From: SHLQ01 sp964610745
GTDB lineage: Bacteria > Actinomycetota > Acidimicrobiia > Acidimicrobiales > SHLQ01
DNA length: 53,195 bases
Assembly: GCA_964610745.1 (NCBI GenBank)
Contig: CAZSYL010000023.1
Span: forward strand, 1 to 53,195
Direction of reading: 5' to 3'
Shown here: piece after piece, positions 1 to 7,853 of the stretch
Position numbering within the stretch: the stretch's first letter is position 1
How the letters are laid out: the number at the start of each line of letters is the position of its first letter
Translations under genes and position numbers: made by a program
Notes under the pieces: model-generated
What the model was told of the DNA's origin: nothing
What the model saw: only the letters and a program-made list of their open reading frames with translations
The model's database searches: none

Positions 1-39
1 CAGGCGGGGCCAAGAACACGATGAATCAGTTTTAGTTGT

Positions 40-94
40 CGGACTTGTGCCGAGCATCCGCGGAAGCGGGTCTTGGACCGGACTTGTGCCGAGC
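40..94. repeat. 16-bp direct repeat, two copies
   Basis: CGGACTTGTGCCGAGC occurs at 40-55 and again at 79-94, with a 39-bp period, in the short region just beyond the soxR stop codon. No gene or hairpin explains it. It may be a remnant of a local duplication. Confidence 0.6.
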
Positions 95-95
95 C

Positions 96-569
96 TCAGA
101 GGTCGGAAGCGGAGTCGCCGAGGAGGTAGCGGGGGCCGGTGCCGAGCGTGACTGCGGTGTCGTCAGGGTTGTAGATCGCACAGCGTTCGAGGCTCAGGCA
201 CCCGCAGCCAATGCACTCGTCGAGCTTGTCACGCAAGGTCACGAGCTGTTCGATGTGGTCGTCGAGGCGCTCCCGCCAGTCGGTGGCGACTCGCGACCAC
301 TCGGCCTGGTCGGGAACCTCGGTCGGTAGCGCATCGAGCGTCTCGCGAATCTCCGCTAACGGCCGGCCGACACGTTGGGCGGCGAGAATGAATGCGATTC
401 GACGAAGCGCTCCGCGATTGAACCGACGCTGTCCGCCCGGCGTGCGTGTCGACGAGATCAGGTCTTCATCGTCGTAGTAGCGGACCGCTGAAGTGGCAAT
501 GCCAGATCGCTCCGCGACTTGCCCGACGGTGAGAAGATCATCCTTGTGAGGTGGTTGAGACGTGGCCAT
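96..569 (-). CDS. soxR: Redox-sensitive MerR-family transcriptional activator SoxR
   Basis: This 157-residue protein is a SoxR-type regulator that senses redox-cycling compounds or superoxide through a [2Fe-2S] cluster. The N-terminus (about residues 13-80) is a MerR winged helix (TVGQVAERSGIATSAVRYYD), followed by a dimerisation helix. The cluster motif CIGCGCLSLERC puts cysteines at 119, 122, 124 and 130, the same numbers as in E. coli SoxR. A longer reading frame extends upstream, but the ATG at 569 gives the normal family length and is preceded by AAGGGAAA. The gene is divergent from the Rieske gene at 619. The 49-bp gap holds a SoxR-like palindrome, so SoxR very probably controls that neighbour and perhaps itself. 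Seen: motif, spacing, operator. Inferred: target and inducer. Confidence 0.93.
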   Translation of the reverse strand: MATSQPPHKDDLLTVGQVAERSGIATSAVRYYDDEDLISSTRTPGGQRRFNRGALRRIAFILAAQRVGRPLAEIRETLDALPTEVPDQAEWSRVATDWRERLDDHIEQLVTLRDKLDECIGCGCLSLERCAIYNPDDTAVTLGTGPRYLLGDSASDL

Positions 570-580
570 GAGATTTTCCC

Positions 581-611
581 TTGACTTCAAGTGCACTTGA
601 ACTTCTACGAT
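581..611 (+). promoter_or_regulatory. SoxR-controlled promoter and operator
   Basis: TTGACT (581-586) and TACGAT (606-611) are separated by 19 bp, the long spacer typical of MerR/SoxR-activated promoters. Lying between the boxes is the perfect 16-bp palindrome TTCAAGTGCACTTGAA (586-601), close to the known SoxR box core (TCAAGTTAACTTGA). The -10 box ends 7 nt before the ATG at 619, which predicts a leaderless mRNA and excludes the ATG at 610. Confidence 0.85.
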
Positions 612-618
612 GCATCCT

Positions 619-2310
619 ATGAGCACCTCACCGGAGACCCAAGAAGCCAATCGCACCACTTCTGCCGTCGTGGCATCCCTCGCCGAACTCGGCGTCGGTG
701 AGATGAAGGTCGCCAAAGTCGGTGAACACCGTGTAGCTGTGATCAGGACCGCCTCCGGAGTGCACGCGCTCGACAATGCGTGCCCTCACCAGGGGTACGG
801 CCTCGTCACAGGAGCGCTCACCGGCGAGACCGTCGTCTGTCAGTGGCACAACTGGAAGTTCGATGTGCGCACCGGCGAGTGCATCCAGGGCGAGGAAAAC
901 GTCACCTGCCACCCGGTGCAGCTCGACGGCGACGACGTCGTCGTATCCGTGACCGAACCCACAGACCACGATGTCCGAAGCGCTGTCTGGCCGAGTCTGC
1001 GCAGCGGGATCGAGGCGAACTACATCGGCCAATTCTCACGCGACACGGCTCGACTATTGACCGCTGGTGCGTCTCCCGAGGACATCATCTGGGAGGCAAT
1101 TCGATACGGAGCTCCACGAGCTGAATGGGGTCCAGACCACGAAATGGCCATGGCTGCCGACTGTCTGGCGATCGCCCTCGAACGCACAGGAGACGAGCAG
1201 GCTCTCGCCCTCGTGCAAGGCATCAGCGGAATCGCGGAAGTCACCCGGGGCCGCACACCACATACGCTGCCCGAGCCAGATGTTGAGCCCGAGTTCCAAC
1301 AGGCGCTTGAGGATGAAGACATCGCTGGCCTCCAGGCCAAAACGTTGGCCCTCATCGCCGAGGGTGTTGTTCCCGATCTCATCCGACATGAGTTCATCCT
1401 CGCCGCATCCCGCCATCACCTCGGGTACGGCCACGGCATCATCTATGTGCAAAAAGCCTTCGAGATCCTCGACATGGTCGGCTGGGATAAGGCAGCCGAT
1501 CTTCTGCCGTATATCGCGAGCGGCACCGCCTGGCAGACCAGAGAAGATCTCTTGCCGTACATGCGAACCACGATGAGGCTTATCGAAGCTGCGGACCTTG
1601 AGGCGCTCGCAGCTGCGACCGCGGAGTCCAACGTTGATTGCACGGCGCTCGCCGACGCACTGCTCGAGGCCGGTGATGCACCGATCGAGATAGCTATCGA
1701 CGCAGTGATCGACGGGGCTGGGATGATCGGCCTGATCGACGCGCTATCGATCGCTGCATCTCGACGCATGCTGCGCCACAGCCTCGATGTCGAGTTCATG
1801 AACGAGGACGACTTCGGGTGGCTCGACATTACCCATGTGCTCACGATGGTGAACGCCGTCCGGTGGGCATGGGAAGTTGATCCTGGTCCACACGTTGCCC
1901 GTCTCGGGTTGTTCGCGACGTGGCTGCTCTTCGACAGTTCTCGTGCCGAACGGCGTCACGGCGTAGCGACCGAGCTCCGAGCGACGCCAACGGCTGGCGA
2001 CCTTCAGACAGCGATCCGATTTCGCGACACCCAAGCTGCCCTCAACGCGGCTCGTGGCCTCAAACCTGGCGAGGCCGGCGATGAGCTAGTCCGAGCAGCG
2101 TTAGCCGATCAGTCCGGGGCGTTCATCGTTGTTTGTCATCAGATCAAGCTCAGCTTGGCGGCCAAGCGTGAGGCCGAGGCAACCGGGAGTCATCTTCCTG
2201 TGCTCGCTGCTGCTCGATACCTGAGTTCCCCGCGCAACGAGCGCTTCGTCCGGCGAAACGTGACAGCCTCACTCGACTTCGTCGCGACCGGCCGTCCGCC
2301 GAAACGGTGA
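619..2310 (+). CDS. Rieske [2Fe-2S] protein with a long unrecognised C-terminal domain
   Basis: This is a 563-residue soluble protein. Residues about 20-115 form a Rieske domain with the ligand motifs C-P-H (NACPHQGYG) and C-x2-H (CQWHNWKFD), as in ferredoxin components and ring-hydroxylating oxygenases. The remaining roughly 440 residues look all-helical and match no catalytic oxygenase domain I recognise. A histidine-rich stretch RHHLGYGHG (265-273) and further histidines (RHSLD, ITHVL) could bind metal, but that is speculation. No signal peptide or membrane segment is seen. The start at 619 is chosen because the -10 box of the SoxR promoter overlaps the alternative ATG at 610. Control by SoxR suggests a role in redox stress or in modifying redox-active compounds. 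Its substrate and electron donor are unknown. Confidence 0.85.
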   Translation: MSTSPETQEANRTTSAVVASLAELGVGEMKVAKVGEHRVAVIRTASGVHALDNACPHQGYGLVTGALTGETVVCQWHNWKFDVRTGECIQGEENVTCHPVQLDGDDVVVSVTEPTDHDVRSAVWPSLRSGIEANYIGQFSRDTARLLTAGASPEDIIWEAIRYGAPRAEWGPDHEMAMAADCLAIALERTGDEQALALVQGISGIAEVTRGRTPHTLPEPDVEPEFQQALEDEDIAGLQAKTLALIAEGVVPDLIRHEFILAASRHHLGYGHGIIYVQKAFEILDMVGWDKAADLLPYIASGTAWQTREDLLPYMRTTMRLIEAADLEALAAATAESNVDCTALADALLEAGDAPIEIAIDAVIDGAGMIGLIDALSIAASRRMLRHSLDVEFMNEDDFGWLDITHVLTMVNAVRWAWEVDPGPHVARLGLFATWLLFDSSRAERRHGVATELRATPTAGDLQTAIRFRDTQAALNAARGLKPGEAGDELVRAALADQSGAFIVVCHQIKLSLAAKREAEATGSHLPVLAAARYLSSPRNERFVRRNVTASLDFVATGRPPKR

Positions 2311-2340
2311 ACTATCTCCCCAACGGTGATGGCGGTTTCC

Positions 2341-3747
2341 CTAGCGGGTTACCCCGTCGGCGATCGCTGCTTCGGCGACCGCCTTTGCCACGTTCAGGCT
2401 GACGGCGGGGTCAAAGACGCTGGGGATGATGTGGGTCGGCGACAGCTCTTCGGCGGTCACCTCCAGAGCGATTGCCTTGGCTGCGGCCAGTTTCATGTTT
2501 TCGGTGATGTCGGTCGCGCGGGCATCGAGCGCGCCGCGGAAGATCCCCGGAAAGGCGAGCACGTTGTTGATCTGGTTTGGATAGTCGCTGCGACCCGTCG
2601 CCATCACCGCAACGCGGTCGTTGATCAGCTCGGGGCTGATCTCAGGATCAGGGTTCGCCATGGCGAAGACGATTGGGTCCTTCGCCATAGAGGTCACGTC
2701 ATCAACCGTGAGGATGTCGGGGGCACTGACGCCAATGAACACGTCAGCATCGACCATGGCATTGGACAACGTGCCTTGTAGACCGTTCTGGTTGGTGTTC
2801 TCGGCAAACCACTGTTTCGAGTCGTTCAGGTTGTCCCGACCGTCGTAGACGACACCGCGAGAATCAACGCCGACGATTTGGGTAACGCCCGCACCCAACA
2901 GGATCTTCGCGATCGCAACACCCGCTGCCCCGACTCCGGAGATCACAACCGAGACATCTTCGATGGCCTTGCCAGCCACCTTCAGCGCGTTTTGCAGTCC
3001 CGCGAGCGTGACGACTGCGGTGCCGTGCTGATCATCGTGGAACACCGGGATGTCCAGACGACGCTTCAGCTCTTCCTCGATATAGAAGGCACCAGGGGCT
3101 GCGAAGTCTTCGAGATTGATGCCACCGAAGGTGGGCGCAATACGGACGACCGTTTCGATGATCTCGTCGGGATCCTTCGTGTCGAGCACGACCGGGAAGG
3201 CATCGACCTTGCCGAATTCTTTGAACAAGAGCGCCTTGCCCTCCATGACCGGCATTGCGGCCTTGGGCCCAATATCTCCAAGGCCAAGAACGGCGCTACC
3301 GTCGCTGACGATCGCGACCGTGTTCTTGCGGATGGTGTATTCGTCGGCCAGGCGTTGGTCAGCAGCAATAGCCAGGCACACCCGCGCAACGCCTGGGGTA
3401 TATGCCATCGACAAATCGTCTATGTCGCTGACCGGGGCGAGCGGTAGGACCTCGATCTTGCCGCCTTCGTGCATCTTCATCGTGCGATCGAAATGGTTGA
3501 GCAGTTCGATGTCTTCGAGGTTGCTGACGACTTCGGCGATCTCGGCCTGATGCTCGACGCTTGAGCAGTTGACGACGATGCTTCGCTCTAGGAAGGGGCC
3601 TCGGGCCACGATGTTCTCGATCGCGAAGATGTTTCCCCCGGCCGTTCCAATGGCCGTCGTTAGGCGACCGAGGACGCCTGGGACATTACAGAGTCGAACG
3701 CGAAGCGAGATCGAGTACTGGGTGGAGGTGGGCTGAACGTCGGTCAT
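2341..3747 (-). CDS. Malic enzyme with N-terminal ACT domain
   Basis: The 468-residue protein oxidatively decarboxylates malate to pyruvate with NAD(P) as acceptor. Residues about 10-80 form an ACT regulatory domain (LRVRLCNVPGVLGRLTTAIG), usually a small-molecule allosteric site. The malic-enzyme N-domain follows with the catalytic-tyrosine motif AYTPGVARVC and DGSAVLGLGDIG. A Rossmann domain (VISGVGAAGVAIAKILLGAG) completes it. The length suits bacterial ACT-type malic enzymes. Cofactor preference cannot be judged. The start ATG lies 7 nt after a TACGGT box (3760-3755), so the mRNA is probably leaderless. The gene converges on the Rieske gene with a 30-bp gap and diverges from the enoyl-CoA hydratase gene. 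Confidence 0.93.
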   Translation of the reverse strand: MTDVQPTSTQYSISLRVRLCNVPGVLGRLTTAIGTAGGNIFAIENIVARGPFLERSIVVNCSSVEHQAEIAEVVSNLEDIELLNHFDRTMKMHEGGKIEVLPLAPVSDIDDLSMAYTPGVARVCLAIAADQRLADEYTIRKNTVAIVSDGSAVLGLGDIGPKAAMPVMEGKALLFKEFGKVDAFPVVLDTKDPDEIIETVVRIAPTFGGINLEDFAAPGAFYIEEELKRRLDIPVFHDDQHGTAVVTLAGLQNALKVAGKAIEDVSVVISGVGAAGVAIAKILLGAGVTQIVGVDSRGVVYDGRDNLNDSKQWFAENTNQNGLQGTLSNAMVDADVFIGVSAPDILTVDDVTSMAKDPIVFAMANPDPEISPELINDRVAVMATGRSDYPNQINNVLAFPGIFRGALDARATDITENMKLAAAKAIALEVTAEELSPTHIIPSVFDPAVSLNVAKAVAEAAIADGVTR

Positions 3748-3754
3748 GGGCTTG

Positions 3755-3760
3755 ACCGTA
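3755..3760 (-). promoter_or_regulatory. -10 box of the malic enzyme gene (leaderless)
   Basis: TACGGT on the minus strand lies 7 nt before the ATG at 3747. No Shine-Dalgarno sequence fits between, so transcription probably starts at or next to the start codon. Confidence 0.5.
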
Positions 3761-3828
3761 GCCAGTCGCGAGAGCTCGATGCTGGACGGGGGCTCTCGTT
3801 GAGATTCTGTTCACTGCAACAAGGCAGC

Positions 3829-3834
3829 TACCAT
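3829..3834 (+). promoter_or_regulatory. -10 box of the enoyl-CoA hydratase gene (leaderless)
   Basis: TACCAT is followed by 6 nt and the ATG at 3841, the same layout as at pspA (11427-11415, minus). No ribosome binding site is visible. This supports 3841 over the in-frame upstream start at 3799. Confidence 0.5.
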
Positions 3835-3840
3835 CGGCAC

Positions 3841-4668
3841 ATGTTGCACCCCGATCTTTGCCTGTACGACGTGAGCGATGGGATTGCGACGCTCACCTTC
3901 AACCGGCCCGACAAGCTGAACTCCATGATTGGGAACATGGAGTACGCCTACTTCGAACGCCTCATGCAGGCCGAAGCAGATGACGACGTCGGAGCAATCA
4001 TCGTGACCGGCGCCGGAAAGGGATGGTGTCCGGGCGCCGACCTGGCCTATACCGCTGGTGAAGGCGATCTGCCGCTACCGAACGGCGTGATACCGAACTC
4101 GATGCCGATGGCGATTCGAAAGCCCACGATCGCAGCCATCAATGGCGCCTGTGCCGGAGCTGGATTTGGCCATGCCATGATGCTCGACTTTCGCATTGCT
4201 TCGACGACGGCCAAGTTCACGACAGCGTTTGCCCAGAGAGGGTTGATTGCCGAATACGGCCTGGCGTGGCTTCTGCCCCAGATCGTCGGACGTCAAGTTG
4301 CCAGTGATCTGCTGCTCACGTCACGAGTACTGACCGGCCTCGAGATGGCCGACCTCGGGCTCGTGAACAGAGCGGTTCCAGTCGACGATGTGGTCGAATC
4401 TGCTCGAGCACTCGCTGGCCATCTTGCTCACAACGTGTCCCCGGCCTCGATGGCCACGATCAAACACCAACTTCTCACCGAACCAGAGATGGGGGCAGTA
4501 CGTGCCTTCGAATCGTCCAACGCGCTGATGACAGAGTCCTTCGGTGGTGAAGATCTTCGCGAGGGGGTCATGAGCTTTCTCGAGAAGCGACCGGCAAGTT
4601 TCGCTCCGCTCGGATCGGGCAGTATCTATTCGTGGATGGGTATCGAAGATGGAGGTGAAGAGGAATGA
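3841..4668 (+). CDS. Enoyl-CoA hydratase/isomerase family protein
   Basis: This 275-residue crotonase-fold protein probably hydrates trans-2-enoyl-CoA in beta-oxidation. Both oxyanion-hole segments are visible: GAGKGWCPGADLAY and INGACAGAGFGHAMMLDFRIA. RGLIAEYGLAWLLPQIVG carries a glutamate in the region where the family places a catalytic acid. The C-terminus has the usual trimerisation helices. The ATG at 3841 is chosen because it fits the family N-terminus (LYDVSDGIATLTFNRPDKLN) and follows a -10 box at leaderless spacing. The stop overlaps the start of the acyl-CoA dehydrogenase (ATGA), so the two are translationally coupled and likely act on the same acyl-CoA. The substrate cannot be assigned from sequence. 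Confidence 0.9.
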   Translation: MLHPDLCLYDVSDGIATLTFNRPDKLNSMIGNMEYAYFERLMQAEADDDVGAIIVTGAGKGWCPGADLAYTAGEGDLPLPNGVIPNSMPMAIRKPTIAAINGACAGAGFGHAMMLDFRIASTTAKFTTAFAQRGLIAEYGLAWLLPQIVGRQVASDLLLTSRVLTGLEMADLGLVNRAVPVDDVVESARALAGHLAHNVSPASMATIKHQLLTEPEMGAVRAFESSNALMTESFGGEDLREGVMSFLEKRPASFAPLGSGSIYSWMGIEDGGEEE

Positions 4669-5849
4669 GCACGGAGCTGAGCGCTGACGATGCAACCGCC
4701 TTTGCCGAAAAGTGCCGGGCGTTCCTTTCCGAGCACACCGGGGGAGGCCGTTCGATCGAGGCCGCGAAAGAGTTTCTCGCCGCGGCGGTAGATGCTGACC
4801 TAGGGGGCCTTGTCTATCCGAGTGAGTTTGGAGGAGCAGGTCTCAGCCGAGCGCACGAGAAGATCTGGCGCGCCGAGAAGGCAAAGTTCCCGCTCGTCGA
4901 CACCGAGTTCATCATTTCGCACGGCATGTGTCTCCCGGTGCTCAATGACTTCGGCACCGATGAACAGAAGAAACAGTTCATGCCATCGAACATCAGCGGC
5001 GAACACATGTGGTGCCAGATGTTCTCCGAACCAAATGCTGGGTCGGACGTGGCCAGCCTTCGCACGAGCGCGATCCTCGACGGCGATGAGTGGATCATCA
5101 ACGGCCAGAAGGTCTGGACCACTCTCGCTCACCGATCCGACTATGGCGTTCTGATTGCGCGCACGAACCCCGAGGTGCCCAAGCACGCCGGGATCTCGAT
5201 GTTCATCGTCGACATGAAAGCTCCAGGCGTAGAGATTCGCCCAATCAACCAAATCGATGGCGGCACACACTTCAACGAGGTGTTCTTTACCGACGTGCGC
5301 ATCCCGAAGGACTGGTTGCTCGGCGAGCTCAACAACGGTTGGAACCAGGCCACCGCAATGCTGATGTACGAGCGCGTCGCCATCGGAACTGTGGGAGCAG
5401 GCGACATCACCCGACGAAGCTTCGACATGTTGGCCAAGCGCGCAGCAAAGAATGGGCGAATCGTCGATCCGGTCGTGCGCGACGAGTTGATGCAGATCTA
5501 TGCCATGGAGACCTGCAAGTCGCTCGTTGCCATGCGAACACGTGCCGAGATGAAGGCGGGCAAGGCTCCCGGCCCCGGTGGTTCGATCGGAAAGCTGTCC
5601 GGATCGATCATCTCTCGGCGGGTTCGCGCTGTTGCACAAAATATCGACGGCCTGGGGTCGATCGCTTGGCAGTTTGACGGTGACGACGGCCAGCAATTGA
5701 ACAGGCATGTCCTCAACAGCTTTCAGGACGGCATTGCTGGCGGTACCGACGAGATCCAGCGCAACATCATTGGCGACCGAGTGCTCGGTCTCCCTCGGGA
5801 CATCTCGGTAGACAAGGGCGTTCCTTTCAACGAAATCGCCAGCTCGTAG
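4665..5849 (+). CDS. Acyl-CoA dehydrogenase
   Basis: This 394-residue FAD-dependent dehydrogenase introduces the alpha-beta double bond in acyl-CoA. The three-part ACAD fold is visible: an N-terminal helical domain, a middle beta domain with MFSEPNAGSDVASLRT and WIINGQKVWTTLA, and a C-terminal helical domain ending in AGGTDEIQRNIIGDRVLGLPRD. The classical catalytic glutamate of the YEGT motif is replaced by glycine (AGGT). Many actinobacterial FadE-type enzymes have this, so it is not necessarily inactivating. The start overlaps the hydratase stop by four bases, forming a two-gene fatty-acid operon. The 39-bp gap to rplU holds a separate ribosomal-operon promoter. Confidence 0.93.
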   Translation: MSTELSADDATAFAEKCRAFLSEHTGGGRSIEAAKEFLAAAVDADLGGLVYPSEFGGAGLSRAHEKIWRAEKAKFPLVDTEFIISHGMCLPVLNDFGTDEQKKQFMPSNISGEHMWCQMFSEPNAGSDVASLRTSAILDGDEWIINGQKVWTTLAHRSDYGVLIARTNPEVPKHAGISMFIVDMKAPGVEIRPINQIDGGTHFNEVFFTDVRIPKDWLLGELNNGWNQATAMLMYERVAIGTVGAGDITRRSFDMLAKRAAKNGRIVDPVVRDELMQIYAMETCKSLVAMRTRAEMKAGKAPGPGGSIGKLSGSIISRRVRAVAQNIDGLGSIAWQFDGDDGQQLNRHVLNSFQDGIAGGTDEIQRNIIGDRVLGLPRDISVDKGVPFNEIASS

Positions 5850-5875
5850 AGGGCGGAAAGGGCGATAGGCCGAGA

Positions 5876-5881
5876 TAACCT
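5876..5881 (+). promoter_or_regulatory. -10 box of rplU (leaderless)
   Basis: TAACCT is followed by 7 nt and the ATG at 5889. There is no Shine-Dalgarno sequence at normal distance, so rplU is probably translated from a leaderless mRNA. Confidence 0.45.
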
Positions 5882-5888
5882 CACAGAC

Positions 5889-6197
5889 ATGTATGCCGTG
5901 ATTAAGACCGGCGGTCGCCAGTACCGCGTTGAAGAGGGACAGGTCCTCGACGTCAACCGTATGGGCGAAGTCGATGCAACCGAATCTCTCACTCCCATCC
6001 TTCTCGTCGATGGGGGTACCGTTCTCGCCACCCCAGACCAGCTCTCCGGAGCATCGGTCGGGATCAAGGTCGTGGAGAACAACCGTGGACCCAAGATCAA
6101 CGGGTTTACCTACAAGAACAAGTCCAACCAGCGCAAGCGTTGGGGACATCGCCAAGCGCTGAGCCGTATCGAGGTCACCTCGATCAAGGCTGGCTGA
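5889..6197 (+). CDS. rplU: 50S ribosomal protein L21
   Basis: The 102-residue protein is a clear L21: it starts MYAVIKTGGRQYRVEEGQ and carries the conserved C-terminal KRWGHRQ region involved in 23S rRNA contact. The length is normal. It forms the usual rplU-rpmA pair, with rpmA 19 bp downstream and obgE following. No SD is seen before the start; a -10-like TAACCT lies 7 nt upstream. Confidence 0.97.
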   Translation: MYAVIKTGGRQYRVEEGQVLDVNRMGEVDATESLTPILLVDGGTVLATPDQLSGASVGIKVVENNRGPKINGFTYKNKSNQRKRWGHRQALSRIEVTSIKAG

Positions 6198-6216
6198 CTC
6201 GATCTAAGGAGATCTC

Positions 6217-6468
6217 ATGTCGAAGACTAAGGGCGGCGGTTCCACACGGAACGGTCGTGACTCAAACGCACAGCGCCTCGGCGTCAAGGTATTCGACGGT
6301 GGCGCAGTCACCGCCGGAAGCATTCTCGTCCGTCAGCGTGGGACCAAGTTTCACCCAGGACACAACGTCAGCCGCGGTGGCGACGACACTCTTTTCGCAA
6401 CCGCAGCCGGCAAGGTGAAGTTCGGCTCACGCAATGGCCGCAAGCTCGTCGATATCATCACCGAGTAA
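6217..6468 (+). CDS. rpmA: 50S ribosomal protein L27
   Basis: This 83-residue protein begins MSKTKGGGSTRNGRDSN, the conserved L27 N-terminus that reaches toward the peptidyl-transferase centre, and retains GGAVTAGSILVRQRGTKFHPG. There is no Firmicutes-type N-terminal cleavage extension. Unlike rplU it has a strong Shine-Dalgarno sequence (AAGGAGATCTC then ATG), as expected for an internal operon gene. A strong hairpin terminator follows at 6502-6529. Confidence 0.97.
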   Translation: MSKTKGGGSTRNGRDSNAQRLGVKVFDGGAVTAGSILVRQRGTKFHPGHNVSRGGDDTLFATAAGKVKFGSRNGRKLVDIITE

Positions 6469-6501
6469 CTTCTAGCCGGCTCTATTCGCCGGCCTTGTGC
6501 G

Positions 6502-6529
6502 AAACCAGCACGCTAGCGTGCTGGTTTTT
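6502..6529 (+). terminator. Intrinsic terminator after rpmA
   Basis: A perfect 26-nt palindrome (6502-6527, arms AAACCAGCACGCT and its complement) runs into TTTTT. A smaller GCCGGC/GCCGGC hairpin precedes it at 6476-6494. It separates rplU-rpmA from obgE, which has its own promoter box at 6543. Confidence 0.85.
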
Positions 6530-6542
6530 GCGCGTGTATGGA

Positions 6543-6548
6543 TACCTT
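6543..6548 (+). promoter_or_regulatory. -10 box of obgE (leaderless)
   Basis: TACCTT followed by TTTTTC and GTG at 6555 gives 6-nt spacing. It lies just after the rpmA terminator and supports the GTG at 6555 rather than the ATG at 6495, which would lie inside the terminator. Confidence 0.5.
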
Positions 6549-6554
6549 TTTTTC

Positions 6555-7844
6555 GTGAGCAACTTTGTAGACGAGTGCAACATCAACGTGCAAGGGGGCA
6601 ACGGCGGTGCCGGCTGTGTGTCGTTTCGCCGCGAAGCTCACGTCTCCAAAGGTGGCCCCGACGGTGGGGATGGGGGCAACGGCGGCAGCATTTGGTTCGT
6701 TGCTGATCACAACACGGCCTCGCTGCTGAACTTCCGGGATCACCCCCATCGCAAGGCTGGTTCGGGCAAGCACGGTAGTAGCAACAAGAAGCACGGCACG
6801 TCCTCGAACGATCTCGAGGTGATGGTGCCCGAAGGAACAGTGGTCTACCACTTCGACGGTACCGAGCTCGCCGATCTCTCGAATCACGGCGATCGATTTC
6901 TGGCAGCTGCCGGCGGTGAAGGTGGCAAAGGCAACGCTCGTTTCCTTTCGAACAAACGACGTGCGCCCGCATTTGCCGAGCAGGGCGAAGAGGGTCAAGA
7001 GCGTTGGCTTCATCTCGAACTCAAGCTCGTCGCCGACGTAGCTCTCGTCGGCTTCCCAAATGTTGGAAAGAGCACCCTCATCTCTCGTATCTCGGCGGCG
7101 AAGCCAAAGATCGCGAACTACCCGTTTACGACCCTGGAACCAAACCTCGGTGTCGTCCGAATCGAAGATGACAAGGACGACTTTGAGATGGTCGTCGCCG
7201 ACATTCCCGGTCTCATCGAAGGGGCGGCCGAAGGGAAGGGTCTGGGCCACCAGTTTCTTCGCCACGTCGAGCGTGCCCGGGTGCTGGTCATGTTGCTCGA
7301 TATGGCCAACTGGGACGGCGTGACACCGGCCGAGCAGGAGACGGCGCTACTCACCGAACTCGAGGCATATCGACCAGAAATGCTCGACCGGCCGCGGCTC
7401 GTCGTTGCATCGAAGTCAGATATGGCCGGAAGTTTCGGCGGCGAAGACGCAATCGACGGTGCTGTCGACGCTGACGGCAACGAGCTGTTGACGATCTCGT
7501 CGGTCACCGGCGAGGGCATTCCACAGTTGATCGGCCTCATGGCAGATGCGGTCAAGGAGGCCCGCAAGGTCGAAGCCGAGCTCGACACCAGCGAGATCGT
7601 GATTCACCGTCCGGTCGCCGAAACGATCGCCGTCGAGAAGATCGACCAGAACCAGTACGTCGTCCACGGTCGTCAGGCACTCAAGGCTGTTCGTTTGAGC
7701 GACCTCACCGACCCCGCTGCGCTGGAGCATGCACAAAAACGTCTCGATTCGCTTGGCGTCAACAAAGCGCTGAGTAAAGCGGGTGCGCGCGAGGGCGACA
7801 TCGTGCACATTGGTGACATCAGCTTTGAGTACGAAGCTGACTAG
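6555..7844 (+). CDS. obgE: Obg family GTPase
   Basis: This 429-residue GTPase acts in 50S ribosome assembly and stress control. The glycine-rich Obg domain (residues about 1-160, NVQGGNGGAGCVSFRREAHV) precedes the G domain with GFPNVGKST (G1), DIPGLIEGA (G3) and a G4 position reading ASKSD instead of the usual NKxD. The C-terminal OCT domain (about 340-429) ends GDIVHIGDISFEYEAD. The GTG start gives the canonical SNFVDECNINVQGG N-terminus. A longer frame from 6495 crosses the rpmA terminator and is rejected. proB follows after 9 bp and is probably cotranscribed, as in many actinobacteria. Confidence 0.95.
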   Translation: MSNFVDECNINVQGGNGGAGCVSFRREAHVSKGGPDGGDGGNGGSIWFVADHNTASLLNFRDHPHRKAGSGKHGSSNKKHGTSSNDLEVMVPEGTVVYHFDGTELADLSNHGDRFLAAAGGEGGKGNARFLSNKRRAPAFAEQGEEGQERWLHLELKLVADVALVGFPNVGKSTLISRISAAKPKIANYPFTTLEPNLGVVRIEDDKDDFEMVVADIPGLIEGAAEGKGLGHQFLRHVERARVLVMLLDMANWDGVTPAEQETALLTELEAYRPEMLDRPRLVVASKSDMAGSFGGEDAIDGAVDADGNELLTISSVTGEGIPQLIGLMADAVKEARKVEAELDTSEIVIHRPVAETIAVEKIDQNQYVVHGRQALKAVRLSDLTDPAALEHAQKRLDSLGVNKALSKAGAREGDIVHIGDISFEYEAD

Positions 7845-7853
7845 GGGCGAACA

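Noticed and set aside
3..35. End of a possible plus-strand gene (frame reading GGAKNTMNQF then TAG)
   Set aside because: Only ten codons are visible at the window edge with no recognisable motif; cannot be supported.
4800..6155. 451-residue minus-strand open frame over the acyl-CoA dehydrogenase and rplU
   Set aside because: Antisense to clearly recognised genes; frame stays open because of high GC.
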